Positions 48,801-56,027 of a DNA stretch of 64,000 nt are shown here, in pieces. A program made the translations under genes and the position numbers. Below the pieces are notes generated by a model. That model was not told the DNA's origin and made no database searches. It saw nothing but the letters and a program-made list of their open reading frames with translations. The stretch is from positions 682,001 to 746,000 of the forward strand of contig NZ_CP013655.1 in assembly GCF_001465345.1 (NCBI RefSeq). Reading direction: 5' to 3'. This stretch comes from Enterococcus rotai (lineage in GTDB: Bacteria > Bacillota > Bacilli > Lactobacillales > Enterococcaceae). The stretch's first letter is position 1. Each line of letters begins with the position of its first letter.

Positions 48801-49019
48801 ATGAACGCTATGTTTTATGGCACCGACTCACTAGATACATTAACGCTAAATGAAGCATTTCGTTTCAAAGATACTCGTCTACCCGAAAAACAAAACCGGC
48901 AATATACAGGACGCTGGATTCACGAAAATGGGCAGCATAGCTATCTAAATTCGAAAGAGTTTCAAACAAACTATGATGGCTCTACTTATGGAACTTATAC
49001 ACGCGAAATCGTTAAGTAA
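45819..49019 (+). CDS. Secreted BspA-family (DUF285) repeat surface protein with CAP-like domain
   Basis: This 1066-residue protein has a signal peptide (MKKRGWLLGLVLLFPLTSYA). A CAP/SCP-like region (about 105-235) contains NATAYVNLLRKSAGM and FQVGHRTVILNPYY. A beta-rich linker follows, then two large blocks of DUF285 leucine-rich-like repeats of about 24 residues (consensus ...L..LDLSNWNTKNVT.M..MF). The blocks, residues about 385-710 and 725-1060, each begin with a WTWDE.TQTxTF segment, end with a basic-aromatic HENGQ...YL motif, and are near copies of each other. No LPXTG, GW or choline motif is seen, so attachment is unclear. Relatives bind host matrix or sense neighbours. It starts at ATG after TAGGAGGAG. 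Confidence 0.9.
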   Translation: MKKRGWLLGLVLLFPLTSYAEEPQIPIEGTVDTLKQEVLAKPQLRTDNVGKSSLFTKEEIQKLQAFQDEYWAIRNNDVTAGKFKVAPIIGPDQYTLGEFNPNTLDNATAYVNLLRKSAGMVPVKWTKERVEIAQYGAVGVAGTRQLTHNLDQFEKPKGMTDDFWQNAVSAARYSNLGKYGFRRDDIDSVPSLPLNTVTDAYMYEPGAGNFQVGHRTVILNPYYQTVGFGFAELKIPQEKTVEFSEALYAQGDGSNTVTKDHIATWPTNQTFPLQYVGNDFRWSLHFYNEGYGFNREQLKVTLTQDNSGKTWTFTDQQSDGEYTVTSIWGYNSVIFAPKDINYQEGDSFTVKVDGLTGTKSSYQYQTKLYDLTKKYEVEQVKGTYGTAPWTWDEDTQTLTFSAGEFPETGWNNNIQRHIENHSLLKGKKIKKINFSQDVTLSSVSAFLFESLSELEEIEGTQHLKTDKVTNMSRMFSRTKLKSLDLSSWNVENVGDMNGLFRSTDSLKQVKLANWNTKNVKNMDQVFYSMQVLESLDIANWNTENVTSMNEMFAYSNSLTSLELSNWNTKNVTTMRGMFARMSALKSVGVANWDTSKVNDMAVMFNENYALEQIDVSKWDTKNVENTGSMFSDNRSLKSLDLSNWDTRNNRIMGYMFKGTKNLDTLTLGQSTRLHKTGLLEKKDAPHSGKWVHENGQKYYLSSKDLETTYDGSHAGTYTREKGELKRFGTVSWTWDEPTQTVTFKSGEFPESSWGYNIQRQVEWNAALNGKKIKKINFKQDVTLAKVSAFLFEGLSELEEIEGTQHLKTDKVTNMSRMFSLTKLKSLDLSSWNVENVVDMNGLFLSSTLLQQVKLANWNTKSVTNMAQVFSGLQALESLDIANWNTENVTSMHEMFLGSNSLTSLELSNWNTKNVTTMRNMFSRMSALKSVGVTNWDTSKVNDMAQMFHENYALEQIDVANWNTSNVKNMGGMFRDNRSLKSLDLSNWDTRNNNIMNAMFYGTDSLDTLTLNEAFRFKDTRLPEKQNRQYTGRWIHENGQHSYLNSKEFQTNYDGSTYGTYTREIVK
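46970..49010 (+). repeat. Tandem duplication of a ~1-kb block inside the BspA-like gene
   Basis: The block at about 46970-47980 is followed by a diverged copy at about 47995-49010. Stretches such as the one encoding ELEEIEGTQHLKTDKVTNMS are nearly identical in DNA at 47175-47230 and 48200-48260. Recombination between copies could change repeat number. Confidence 0.8.
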
Positions 49020-49055
49020 AAAGGAAATCAGAAGAACTCATCTAAAATCAATAAA

Positions 49056-49130
49056 AAAAGACTGAATAAGATATAATGCCCCTAAAAAAACTATCTTTTT
49101 TGGGGTATTACATCTACCTCAGTCTCTTTA
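49056..49130 (+). terminator. Nested terminator of the BspA-like gene
   Basis: Outer stem AGACTGA/TCAGTCT and inner stem TAATGCCCC/GGGGTATTA enclose an A/T-rich loop. CTCTTTA follows. Confidence 0.75.
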
Positions 49131-49162
49131 GTAGAGGAAAGCTAGCTTAGCCTTCCTCTACT
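49131..49162 (-). terminator. Hairpin after the methyltransferase gene
   Basis: TAGAGGAA and TTCCTCTA form an 8-bp stem with a 13-base loop, 25 bases after the minus-strand stop. Confidence 0.6.
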
Positions 49163-49186
49163 CTTTCTTTTACTATTAAACAGGTT

Positions 49187-49792
49187 TCATGCTTCTTTTA
49201 CGCTTTTCAAAATATAGTAGCCTTTGTCTTTTGTCACGATTTCCACATTGCCAAAGACTTCAGTCATTTTTTTCTCAGCACTTGGCGCACCTTGTTTCTT
49301 TTGGATCACGACAGTTAATGTTCCATCGACAAGTAGTCTAGGATACGCTTCACTTAAAATTTCATGCACCACTTTTTTCCCCGCTCGAATCGGCGGATTG
49401 CTAATGATTGCAGCGTATTGCTGTTCATGGGTATCAGCGTAGATATTTGATGTGTGGATATCGACATTTTCAACATGATTTTTCTTCGCATTTTCTTGCG
49501 CTAAAGCCACCGCTCGCTGATTAACATCGATCATTTCTACCGTTCTGCCACTTAACGAAGCCAATGTTAAGCCAATTGGGCCGTAACCGCAACCGACATC
49601 TAGCAACTTGCCTTCTGGAAGATTTTCCCACTCAAAAGCATCGATCAACACACGGGAACCAAAGTCCACTGTATTACGGGAAAACACACCACTATCGGTT
49701 AAAAACTGAAACTTCTTCCCTCTTAATTCAAACGACCACTGCTCTAAATCATGAGGCAAATCTGGATTTTCTGTATAATAATGATTATTCAT
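49187..49792 (-). CDS. RsmC-type class I SAM-dependent methyltransferase
   Basis: This 201-residue protein has SAM motif I LLDVGCGYGPIGLTLA, motif II MIDVNQRAVALAQENAKKN and the catalytic NPPIRAGK motif typical of N2-guanine rRNA methyltransferases (RsmC/RsmD). FLTDSGVFSRNTVDFGSRVL is the standard N-terminal stretch of the short Firmicute RsmC-like family. It probably methylates 16S rRNA. Ten bases after the SGNH gene, likely one transcript. Confidence 0.9.
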   Translation of the reverse strand: MNNHYYTENPDLPHDLEQWSFELRGKKFQFLTDSGVFSRNTVDFGSRVLIDAFEWENLPEGKLLDVGCGYGPIGLTLASLSGRTVEMIDVNQRAVALAQENAKKNHVENVDIHTSNIYADTHEQQYAAIISNPPIRAGKKVVHEILSEAYPRLLVDGTLTVVIQKKQGAPSAEKKMTEVFGNVEIVTKDKGYYILKSVKEA

Positions 49793-49802
49793 TTTCTTCT
49801 TC

Positions 49803-50393
49803 CTAACTATTTTCTTTTGTCATCAGTCTACCTTTTATTTCTCGAACAATCAAGGCAGCGAGTAAGTCATAACCCGTTCTAGAAAAATGTAGTCCATCTG
49901 CTTGTAAAAATTCATCTGTGCCAGGGTAAACCACCATTGCTTTATATACATCGATGACAGGAATTTCGTATCTCGCCCCGATTACTTTTACTCGTTCTAC
50001 ATATTCACGAATCCGGTCATCATCTCGCGTTGGTTTTCTAGCACAATCTACATAGGGCGGTGTGAGTAAAATGACTTTTTCTTTGCCAATTTTAGCGATC
50101 ATTGCTTCGATGTTTTCTGCATATTTTTCTAAAGGCACTAGATTGTCACTATTCGTGTCATTCGCCCCGAAAAAGATCGTTACGATATCAGCTTTTTCTA
50201 CTAAGACTTCTTTTTCTAAACGTTTCATTGCGTCTTGCGTGGTATCTCCTGGCATCCCAGCATTTACGATCATCACTTCTTCATAATGTTGAGCCGCCAG
50301 ATCTTCTGTGATCAGATTTTGTAAAATCGGCGTGATGACTTCTTCGCCATATCCTGCTGTGATACTATCTCCAAATAAAACAATTTTTTTCAT
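49803..50393 (-). CDS. SGNH/GDSL-family esterase
   Basis: This 196-residue cytoplasmic hydrolase has block I IVLFGDSITAGYGEE (nucleophile Ser near 10), block II VNAGMPGDTTQ, block III IFFGANDTN and block V ADGLHFSRTGYDLLA with the Asp-His pair. Similar proteins are TesA-like or arylesterase-like lipases; the substrate is unknown. The ATG follows AGGAAAATAC. It leads the methyltransferase gene. Confidence 0.9.
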   Translation of the reverse strand: MKKIVLFGDSITAGYGEEVITPILQNLITEDLAAQHYEEVMIVNAGMPGDTTQDAMKRLEKEVLVEKADIVTIFFGANDTNSDNLVPLEKYAENIEAMIAKIGKEKVILLTPPYVDCARKPTRDDDRIREYVERVKVIGARYEIPVIDVYKAMVVYPGTDEFLQADGLHFSRTGYDLLAALIVREIKGRLMTKENS

Positions 50394-50671
50394 TAGGTAT
50401 TTTCCTTTCTCAACTTGTTTTCTTTATTTATCATACCATTGAAAAGGCTGTTTTGCCGAGGCAAAGAATTATTTCAGAGTAGTTCCACTTTAAATGAGAA
50501 TTCTTAATTCTATTTATGTTTAGTAGAATAAAAAAACAGACCTTAAAGGTTTGTATTTCAGACAAAAAACAAATTAAAAACAACTAATTGATTTGACATA
50601 ACATTCACATTATTATATAATCAAATTCAACTAATTCGCGATTAGTAAAAAATATAATAGGTGGTTAAGAT

Positions 50672-51355
50672 ATGAAAAAAAGAAATTGGTTATTTGTTGG
50701 TACCGTTATACTTTCTACACACATTTTTTCTGCTACACAAGTCCTTGCAGTTGAAGATTCTGAAATCAGTACAACTTCAGAAGTGAATAATTTAAATGAT
50801 TTGAATTCGATTTTTCCAGAAAGCGAACAATGGGAAGAGGATATGAAAAATGAAGCAAATAACGCTCCAGTTGAAATAGATCCAAAGGCTGTTGGACGCG
50901 CTAGAGCAGGATCATGGTCATGGCGCGACGGTGTCATTTGTATAACAGATTCATATGCTTCTAGTCCCCTTTTTAATAACGGTCATGCGGGAATCATGGG
51001 TGCTAGTCGCTGGTATACAACAGTTGAAGCCAACCCTAATGACGGAGTACAATTTAAAAGCGGTGATTGGCCTTCTCGTTTCGGCGGTCAAGTATGGCAA
51101 GTTGGCGTAAAAAGTACATCAGTTGCACAAGATAAAAAAGCTGCCTTATGGGCAGAAAAACAGGTTGGAAAAAAATACAATAACAATTTTTTGAATAGAG
51201 GTACCAGAAGTACTTTCTATTGCTCTCAGCTAGTTTGGGCAGCATATAAAGACACAGCTAACGTTGACTTAGACACATGGCGCTATGCATCTGCTGTACA
51301 TCCGTTTGAACTTCACCAAACAGACAAAACAACTTTGATTTATAGGAAGAAATAA
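50672..51355 (+). CDS. Secreted YiiX/NlpC-P60-like cysteine hydrolase
   Basis: This 227-residue protein has a signal peptide (ILSTHIFSATQVLAVEDS). A permuted papain-like fold follows, with the catalytic His in NGHAGIMG (about 108) and the Cys in STFYCSQLVWAAY (about 190). Such YiiX-like enzymes cut cell-wall or amide bonds. It starts after AGGTGG and is followed two bases later by a lipoprotein gene, so they are one operon. No SH3 or wall-binding domain is seen. Confidence 0.82.
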   Translation: MKKRNWLFVGTVILSTHIFSATQVLAVEDSEISTTSEVNNLNDLNSIFPESEQWEEDMKNEANNAPVEIDPKAVGRARAGSWSWRDGVICITDSYASSPLFNNGHAGIMGASRWYTTVEANPNDGVQFKSGDWPSRFGGQVWQVGVKSTSVAQDKKAALWAEKQVGKKYNNNFLNRGTRSTFYCSQLVWAAYKDTANVDLDTWRYASAVHPFELHQTDKTTLIYRKK

Positions 51356-51357
51356 AT

Positions 51358-52449
51358 ATGAATAAAAATGTTTTAAGAAAAATAGGGCTAACCTCCCTAT
51401 TTTTCTTACTTACGCTTGGCGGATGCCAAAAGACAACTGCACTAAAAACAGAAGAGTATGATCTAGCTATTATTGATTCAAAAAACATCACAACCTTTCT
51501 TGAAAAAGACGATAAACTAGAAAAAGTGGAACAACTTAAACGAACAGATGGAAATCTAAATTTTTGGCGTAATAATTTTTGGAAAATGGATGATCATTAC
51601 TACACAAAAACCTCTGAAAATCCCAAACTTGAAGTATCCTTAGCAAAAATTGGTCGTGACTTATCCATTGACCTTGTCAAAGCAGAAGGAAATGATGCCT
51701 ATACTTCAAATGTAGACGGAGAATTTTTTTATACTACCGCCTGTTTTAGTGATCGAACTGAATTTTATAAATATGATAAGAACCTGAAACTACAGTTGAA
51801 AAAGGAACTCCGCAAAAAAGAAAGTATCCTAACCAATCAGTTGATCCCTCTAGGAGAGTATCTCTACGTTTTATGTGGCTACACTAACCCTGATGACGGA
51901 TCAAGCAAAAATATGTTAGTGAAAATGACAAAGGAATTTGAAGTGATCGAAGAAACAAATTTAGGTGATGAAACAAGTGCATACATGAGAATGGTTCATT
52001 TTCAAAATAAACTTTATATTACAGAAGCCAATACTAGTGTGAGTGCAACTGGTGAACCAGGAGAAGCAAATCGTGTACTTGTATATGACCTAGCAACAAA
52101 AAATAAAGCGTATCTCACTTTGACTTATCCTTATCCGATGGAAATATATGTAGACGAGCCAAACGAAAACCTAATCATTCGTCACTATGAGCTCTATGTA
52201 AAAAGCTATACATGGACCGTTTATAACTTGAAAGACCAAACAGAATCGTTCATTCATTTCCCTGAATACGAAAAGTTGGAACAAGAAAAACATATAAATC
52301 CTCCATTTTTCACTCAGGATAGTGGTTATTACTATTTTATGTTCGATGATCAACTCACCAAATATGATCCTAAAACGAATACACCGATCAAACTAGACTT
52401 ATCAGCTTATGACTTTGAAGATACAAGTGCTTTGATTATGAATAAATAA
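51358..52449 (+). CDS. Lipoprotein of unknown function
   Basis: This 363-residue protein has a lipobox (LLTLGGCQKT). The mature part is beta-rich, with repeated aromatic segments such as NNFWKMDDHYYTKTSENP, DGEFFYTTACFSDRTEFYKY and PLGEYLYVLCGY, which suggests a beta-propeller-like fold. No catalytic motif is visible. It lies two bases after the hydrolase gene and may be its partner at the cell surface. Confidence 0.65.
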   Translation: MNKNVLRKIGLTSLFFLLTLGGCQKTTALKTEEYDLAIIDSKNITTFLEKDDKLEKVEQLKRTDGNLNFWRNNFWKMDDHYYTKTSENPKLEVSLAKIGRDLSIDLVKAEGNDAYTSNVDGEFFYTTACFSDRTEFYKYDKNLKLQLKKELRKKESILTNQLIPLGEYLYVLCGYTNPDDGSSKNMLVKMTKEFEVIEETNLGDETSAYMRMVHFQNKLYITEANTSVSATGEPGEANRVLVYDLATKNKAYLTLTYPYPMEIYVDEPNENLIIRHYELYVKSYTWTVYNLKDQTESFIHFPEYEKLEQEKHINPPFFTQDSGYYYFMFDDQLTKYDPKTNTPIKLDLSAYDFEDTSALIMNK

Positions 52450-52460
52450 GAATACACACC

Positions 52461-52497
52461 AAAACTCTACTTTAACCACTCAGTAGGGTTTTGTTGT
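52461..52497 (+). terminator. Terminator of the hydrolase-lipoprotein operon
   Basis: AAAACTCTACT pairs with AGTAGGGTTTT around a short loop; TTTT follows. Confidence 0.8.
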
Positions 52498-52555
52498 TTT
52501 ATGAAAGATGCTATAATAAGCACAGAAATAAATGTTGGCTTTGGTGGAGGAACCG

Positions 52556-53479
52556 ATGGACGATAAAATGAATTATTACCCCATTTCGCGGAAGGAATGG
52601 CAGGGCTTCTATCATAACGGCAAAGCGCCGCTGACAGAAGAAGAATTAGAAGATATCAAAGGCTTTAATGATCAAATTTCATTGCAGGATGTGCAGGACA
52701 TTTACGTGCCACTGACCCATCTGATTCATTTATATATGAAAGAATTTGAGTCTTTAACTGTTAGCAAAGGGCTGTTTTTGCATGAATATGTGCCTGTTCC
52801 GCCTTTTATCATCGGGATCGCTGGTAGTGTGGCTGTTGGGAAAAGTACCACCGCTCGCTTACTGCAGCTGATTTTATCCAGAACCTTTAAACGCCGCAAT
52901 GTCCAACTGATCACGACGGACGGCTTTTTGTATCCGAATAAGGTTTTAGAAGCCAAAGGCATTATGGATCGGAAGGGATTTCCAGAAAGCTATGACATGG
53001 AAAAGTTGATCGATTTTTTAAACCAAGTCAAAAATAGCCAAGAAGAAATCAAAGCACCACTTTATTCTCATAGTGTCTATGATATTATTGAAGGCGAATA
53101 TGAAGTAATCCAACAACCAGATATTCTGATCGTTGAAGGAATCAATACACTGCAATTACCAGCCAATCAGCAGATTTACGTCAGCGACTTCTTTGACTTT
53201 TCAGTCTTTGTAGATGCAGAACCGAAGCTGATCGAAAAATGGTACCTTGAACGATTTGGCGCCTTACTCGATACGGCCTTTCTTGATCCAGATAACTATT
53301 ATTATCAATATGCGATCGGAAATCGTGACGATGCCTTTGCGATGGCAAAAGAAGTTTGGAAAACGGTGAACTTGAAAAACTTAGAGGAATATATCTTGCC
53401 AACTCGAGGCAGAGCGGATATTATACTTCATAAGACTGAAAATCATATTATTGATGAGATATTTATGCGGAAGTATTAA
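52556..53479 (+). CDS. coaA: Pantothenate kinase, type I
   Basis: This 307-residue kinase phosphorylates pantothenate, the first step of CoA synthesis. P-loop GIAGSVAVGKSTTARLLQL is clear. TTDGFLYPN, RKGFPESYD and VEGINTLQL are type I CoaA markers. The ATG at 52556 follows GGAGGAACCG; the frame extends eight codons further up. Single gene, ended by a terminator before guaA. Confidence 0.97.
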   Translation: MDDKMNYYPISRKEWQGFYHNGKAPLTEEELEDIKGFNDQISLQDVQDIYVPLTHLIHLYMKEFESLTVSKGLFLHEYVPVPPFIIGIAGSVAVGKSTTARLLQLILSRTFKRRNVQLITTDGFLYPNKVLEAKGIMDRKGFPESYDMEKLIDFLNQVKNSQEEIKAPLYSHSVYDIIEGEYEVIQQPDILIVEGINTLQLPANQQIYVSDFFDFSVFVDAEPKLIEKWYLERFGALLDTAFLDPDNYYYQYAIGNRDDAFAMAKEVWKTVNLKNLEEYILPTRGRADIILHKTENHIIDEIFMRKY

Positions 53480-53520
53480 TTCGTGAAGCTAGATCTCAAA
53501 ACAACACTTAACTTGATTCT

Positions 53521-53552
53521 AAAAAGGTCAAAAATTTCTTTTTGACCTTTTA
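53521..53552 (+). terminator. Terminator after coaA
   Basis: AAAAGGTCAAAA and TTTTTGACCTTTT form a long stem with a 5-base loop. Confidence 0.85.
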
Positions 53553-53585
53553 TTAGATAAATCTAAATGGATAGGGGTAATAAAT

Positions 53586-55142
53586 GTGACCAATGTTGCC
53601 GATTTGACAACTGTCGAAAAAATTATTGTTTTAGACTTTGGTAGTCAATATAACCAATTGATTACTCGACGTATTCGTGAATTTGGCGTGTTCTCAGAAT
53701 TATTGAGCCACCGAATCACAGCGGATGAAATTCGCGAAATGGCACCAAAGGGAATTATTTTCTCTGGTGGCCCAAATAGTGTTTATGATGAAAATGCGTT
53801 TAGTATCGATCCTGAAATTTATGAATTAGGCATTCCAATTCTAGGGATTTGTTACGGTATGCAACTGATGATGCATAATTTAGGCGGAAAAGTTGAGCCT
53901 GCTGGTAACCGTGAATATGGTAAGTCAGAGCTATCACTTTTGATTCCTGATTCACCTATTTTTAAAGGAACACCTGAAAAACAAATCGCTTGGATGAGTC
54001 ATGGTGACCTAGTCGCTGCTATCCCTGATAGCTTTGAAACGGTGGCAACTAGCGCAGATTGTCCGTTTGCAGCAGTTCAAAATACAGACCGCAACCTTTA
54101 CGGTGTGCAATTCCATCCAGAAGTACGTCATTCTGAATATGGTAACGACTTATTGCGTCACTTTACGTTTGATATTTGTCATTGCGAAGGCGACTGGACA
54201 ATGGGCAACTTCATCGAAATGGAAATCAACAAAATCCGCGAACAAGTCGGCGATAAAAAAGTCCTTCTTGGCCTTTCAGGCGGCGTAGATTCAAGCGTTG
54301 TTGGTGTGCTGTTACAAAAAGCCATCGGCGACCAATTGACATGTATCTTTGTAGATCATGGTTTATTGCGCAAAGGTGAAGCAGAACAAGTAATGGATAG
54401 TTTAGGTGGGAAATTTGGCTTAAACATCATTAAAGTAGATGCGAAAGATCGTTTCTTAGATAAATTAGCTGGTGTTTCTGATCCAGAGAAAAAACGTAAA
54501 ATCATTGGGAACGAATTCGTTTATCTTTTCGATGATGAAGCGACAAAACTTGATGGCATCGACTTCCTAGCACAAGGAACTCTTTATACAGATATCGTAG
54601 AAAGCGGAACTGAAACAGCGCAAACGATCAAATCTCACCATAACGTGGGCGGATTGCCGGAAGATATGCAATTTGAATTGATTGAACCGTTGAATACGTT
54701 ATTTAAAGATGAAGTTCGTGCATTAGGTATCGAATTAGGCATGCCAGAAGCGTTAGTTTGGCGCCAACCATTCCCTGGTCCTGGTTTAGGGATTCGTGTG
54801 CTTGGTGAAATTACTGAAGAAAAATTAGAAATCGTGCGTGATTCTGATGCGATTTTACGTGAAGAGATCGCCAATGCTGGTTTAGATCGTGATATTTGGC
54901 AGTACTTTACTGTGTTACCTGGCATCCGTAGTGTGGGTGTTATGGGTGATGGTCGTACGTATGATTATACTGTGGGTATTCGTGCAGTAACTTCGATTGA
55001 TGGGATGACAGCGGACTTTGCTAGAATTCCTTGGGATGTGTTGCAGAAGATTTCTGTGAGAATCGTGAATGAAGTGGATCATGTGAATCGGATTGTTTAT
55101 GATATTACGAGTAAGCCACCTGCTACTGTTGAGTGGGAGTAA
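53586..55142 (+). CDS. guaA: GMP synthase (glutamine-hydrolysing)
   Basis: This 518-residue enzyme converts XMP to GMP. The class I glutaminase has GICYGMQLM (Cys) and [11 protein letters not shown] (His, Glu). The ATP pyrophosphatase has [13 protein letters not shown], and the C-terminal domain ends [16 protein letters not shown]. The start is GTG. It is core and complete; accessory DNA begins right after it. The 3' end of guaA is a known insertion site for genomic islands in several bacteria. I saw no duplicated guaA end to the right. Confidence 0.98.
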   Translation: MTNVADLTTVEKIIVLDFGSQYNQLITRRIREFGVFSELLSHRITADEIREMAPKGIIFSGGPNSVYDENAFSIDPEIYELGIPILGICYGMQLMMHNLGGKVEPAGNREYGKSELSLLIPDSPIFKGTPEKQIAWMSHGDLVAAIPDSFETVATSADCPFAAVQNTDRNLYGVQFHPEVRHSEYGNDLLRHFTFDICHCEGDWTMGNFIEMEINKIREQVGDKKVLLGLSGGVDSSVVGVLLQKAIGDQLTCIFVDHGLLRKGEAEQVMDSLGGKFGLNIIKVDAKDRFLDKLAGVSDPEKKRKIIGNEFVYLFDDEATKLDGIDFLAQGTLYTDIVESGTETAQTIKSHHNVGGLPEDMQFELIEPLNTLFKDEVRALGIELGMPEALVWRQPFPGPGLGIRVLGEITEEKLEIVRDSDAILREEIANAGLDRDIWQYFTVLPGIRSVGVMGDGRTYDYTVGIRAVTSIDGMTADFARIPWDVLQKISVRIVNEVDHVNRIVYDITSKPPATVEWE

Positions 55143-55231
55143 AGTAAATATATCACTTGATGTGTAAACGTTTATTTAACAGGATTTGACAGATTATAAA
55201 ATGGATCGAAATGTAATGAATTGATATAGTT

Positions 55232-55271
55232 TCCCGCCAAAATTCCGCCAAGAATTTTGGTGGGATTTTTT
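55232..55271 (+). terminator. Terminator of guaA
   Basis: CCCGCCAAAATTC and GAATTTTGGTGGG form a 13-bp stem with a 6-base loop, then TTTTTT. Confidence 0.95.
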
Positions 55272-55317
55272 GTTGTGAGAGAAAATATTTTATTGAAATT
55301 AGTCATTTACTCAAATA

Positions 55318-55346
55318 TTGTTATTAAATCAAAAATTTGATATAAT
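55318..55346 (+). promoter_or_regulatory. Promoter of the retron RNA and operon
   Basis: TTGTTA (55318-55323), 17-base spacer, perfect TATAAT (55341-55346). Transcription should start near 55353, well before the predicted msr-msd. Confidence 0.8.
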
Positions 55347-55418
55347 TAATGCACGAGATTCAATCAGAATTTCCCTGAATTTTTTTGTTGGATATTAATT
55401 ATTCAACGTATGTAATTT

Positions 55419-55580
55419 GAAACCCATAGCTATTTTTGCCAAGCGTATTCATGTTCATATGTATGCGTTATTTCTTTAATACGTGTTCTCCTATACAGTA
55501 ATTTGCGATAGAAGTATGATATTGTTTAGTAGCAATAAACTGGTACCCTATAGGGCGTGTTATAACAAAAACAGGGTTTT
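55419..55580 (+). ncRNA. Predicted retron msr-msd RNA
   Basis: The layout matches retron template RNAs. a1 is GAAACCC (55419-55425), pairing with a2 GGGTTTT (55574-55580). Directly after a1 is ATAGC; the G at 55429 is the candidate branch G (E. coli retron-86 has CCCTTAGC at this place, from memory). One msr hairpin is at 55442-55469 (AGCGTAT/ATGCGTT with wobble, continued by CAT/ATG). A long msd-like hairpin at 55477-55562 has TAATACG/CGTGTTA, CCTATA/TATAGG, CAGT/ACTG and TTGC/GCAA. The exact a1/a2 limits and msDNA ends are uncertain; the transcript probably runs on into the operon. Seen by eye, not folded by computer. Confidence 0.75.
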
Positions 55581-55617
55581 TTAGCGGAGATTAGAATAAG
55601 CTCTCTATTTCTGATAA

Positions 55618-55666
55618 TTCCTTATAGTAAGCAGGGGGGATGTTTACCATCCTAATATATAAGGAA
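55618..55666 (+). promoter_or_regulatory. Hairpin in front of the small membrane-protein gene
   Basis: TTCCTTATA (55618-55626) pairs perfectly with TATAAGGAA (55658-55666), with an inner GGATG/CATCC stem. The 3' arm abuts the AGGAGG ribosome site, so it may modulate translation or separate the retron RNA from the mRNA. Confidence 0.6.
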
Positions 55667-55679
55667 GGAGGATTCTTTT

Positions 55680-56027
55680 ATGGATAAACGATCTAAAAAG
55701 ACCTTTAAAACTCGTATAGAGCGCAGAAAATCAGAAAAATACCAACGTGCCTTTAAATTGTTTTTGAAAATAATAAAAGGTTATACACTTCTGAAAGGAG
55801 GAGTAGCTCTTTCACTCACTATTTTGAAGTTTTCTGATTTTATAGTGTTAGTCATTACTGACTTAATTGAAACACTTTATTCTAATCTCTATTATTTGAA
55901 AGAGCGTACTACTTATGGATTATACAACTACAAAATTATATGGAATAACTACAAAAAAACATTTGTCCTACATATTAAAAATAGATCAAAAGGTTCTAAT
56001 GAATATAGAACCTCTTTTTTGTGCTGA
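55680..56027 (+). CDS. Small basic membrane protein of the retron operon
   Basis: This 115-residue protein has a very strong ribosome site (AAGGAAGGAGG, eight bases before ATG), so it is likely a real gene. The first 33 residues are highly basic (KRSKKTFKTRIERRKSEK). A hydrophobic stretch at about 36-64 (LSLTILKFSDFIVLVITDLI) should form one membrane helix, perhaps a hairpin of two. The tail is basic and aromatic. It lies between the msr-msd and the RT, and its last 113 bases overlap the RT gene in another frame. No family is recognised. A membrane-acting effector or a helper is possible, like the two-helix effectors of some retrons, but this is inference. Confidence 0.65.
   Translation: MDKRSKKTFKTRIERRKSEKYQRAFKLFLKIIKGYTLLKGGVALSLTILKFSDFIVLVITDLIETLYSNLYYLKERTTYGLYNYKIIWNNYKKTFVLHIKNRSKGSNEYRTSFLC

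Noticed and set aside
53480-53585. Possible purine riboswitch before guaA
   Set aside because: The gap is only about 100 bases and is filled by the coaA terminator; no purine aptamer core was seen.
55940-55975. A slippery-looking run (A AAA AAC) in the overlap between the small membrane gene and the RT
   Set aside because: A -1 slip from the small gene's frame does not lead into the RT frame, which lies at +1, so programmed -1 frameshifting cannot produce a fusion here.
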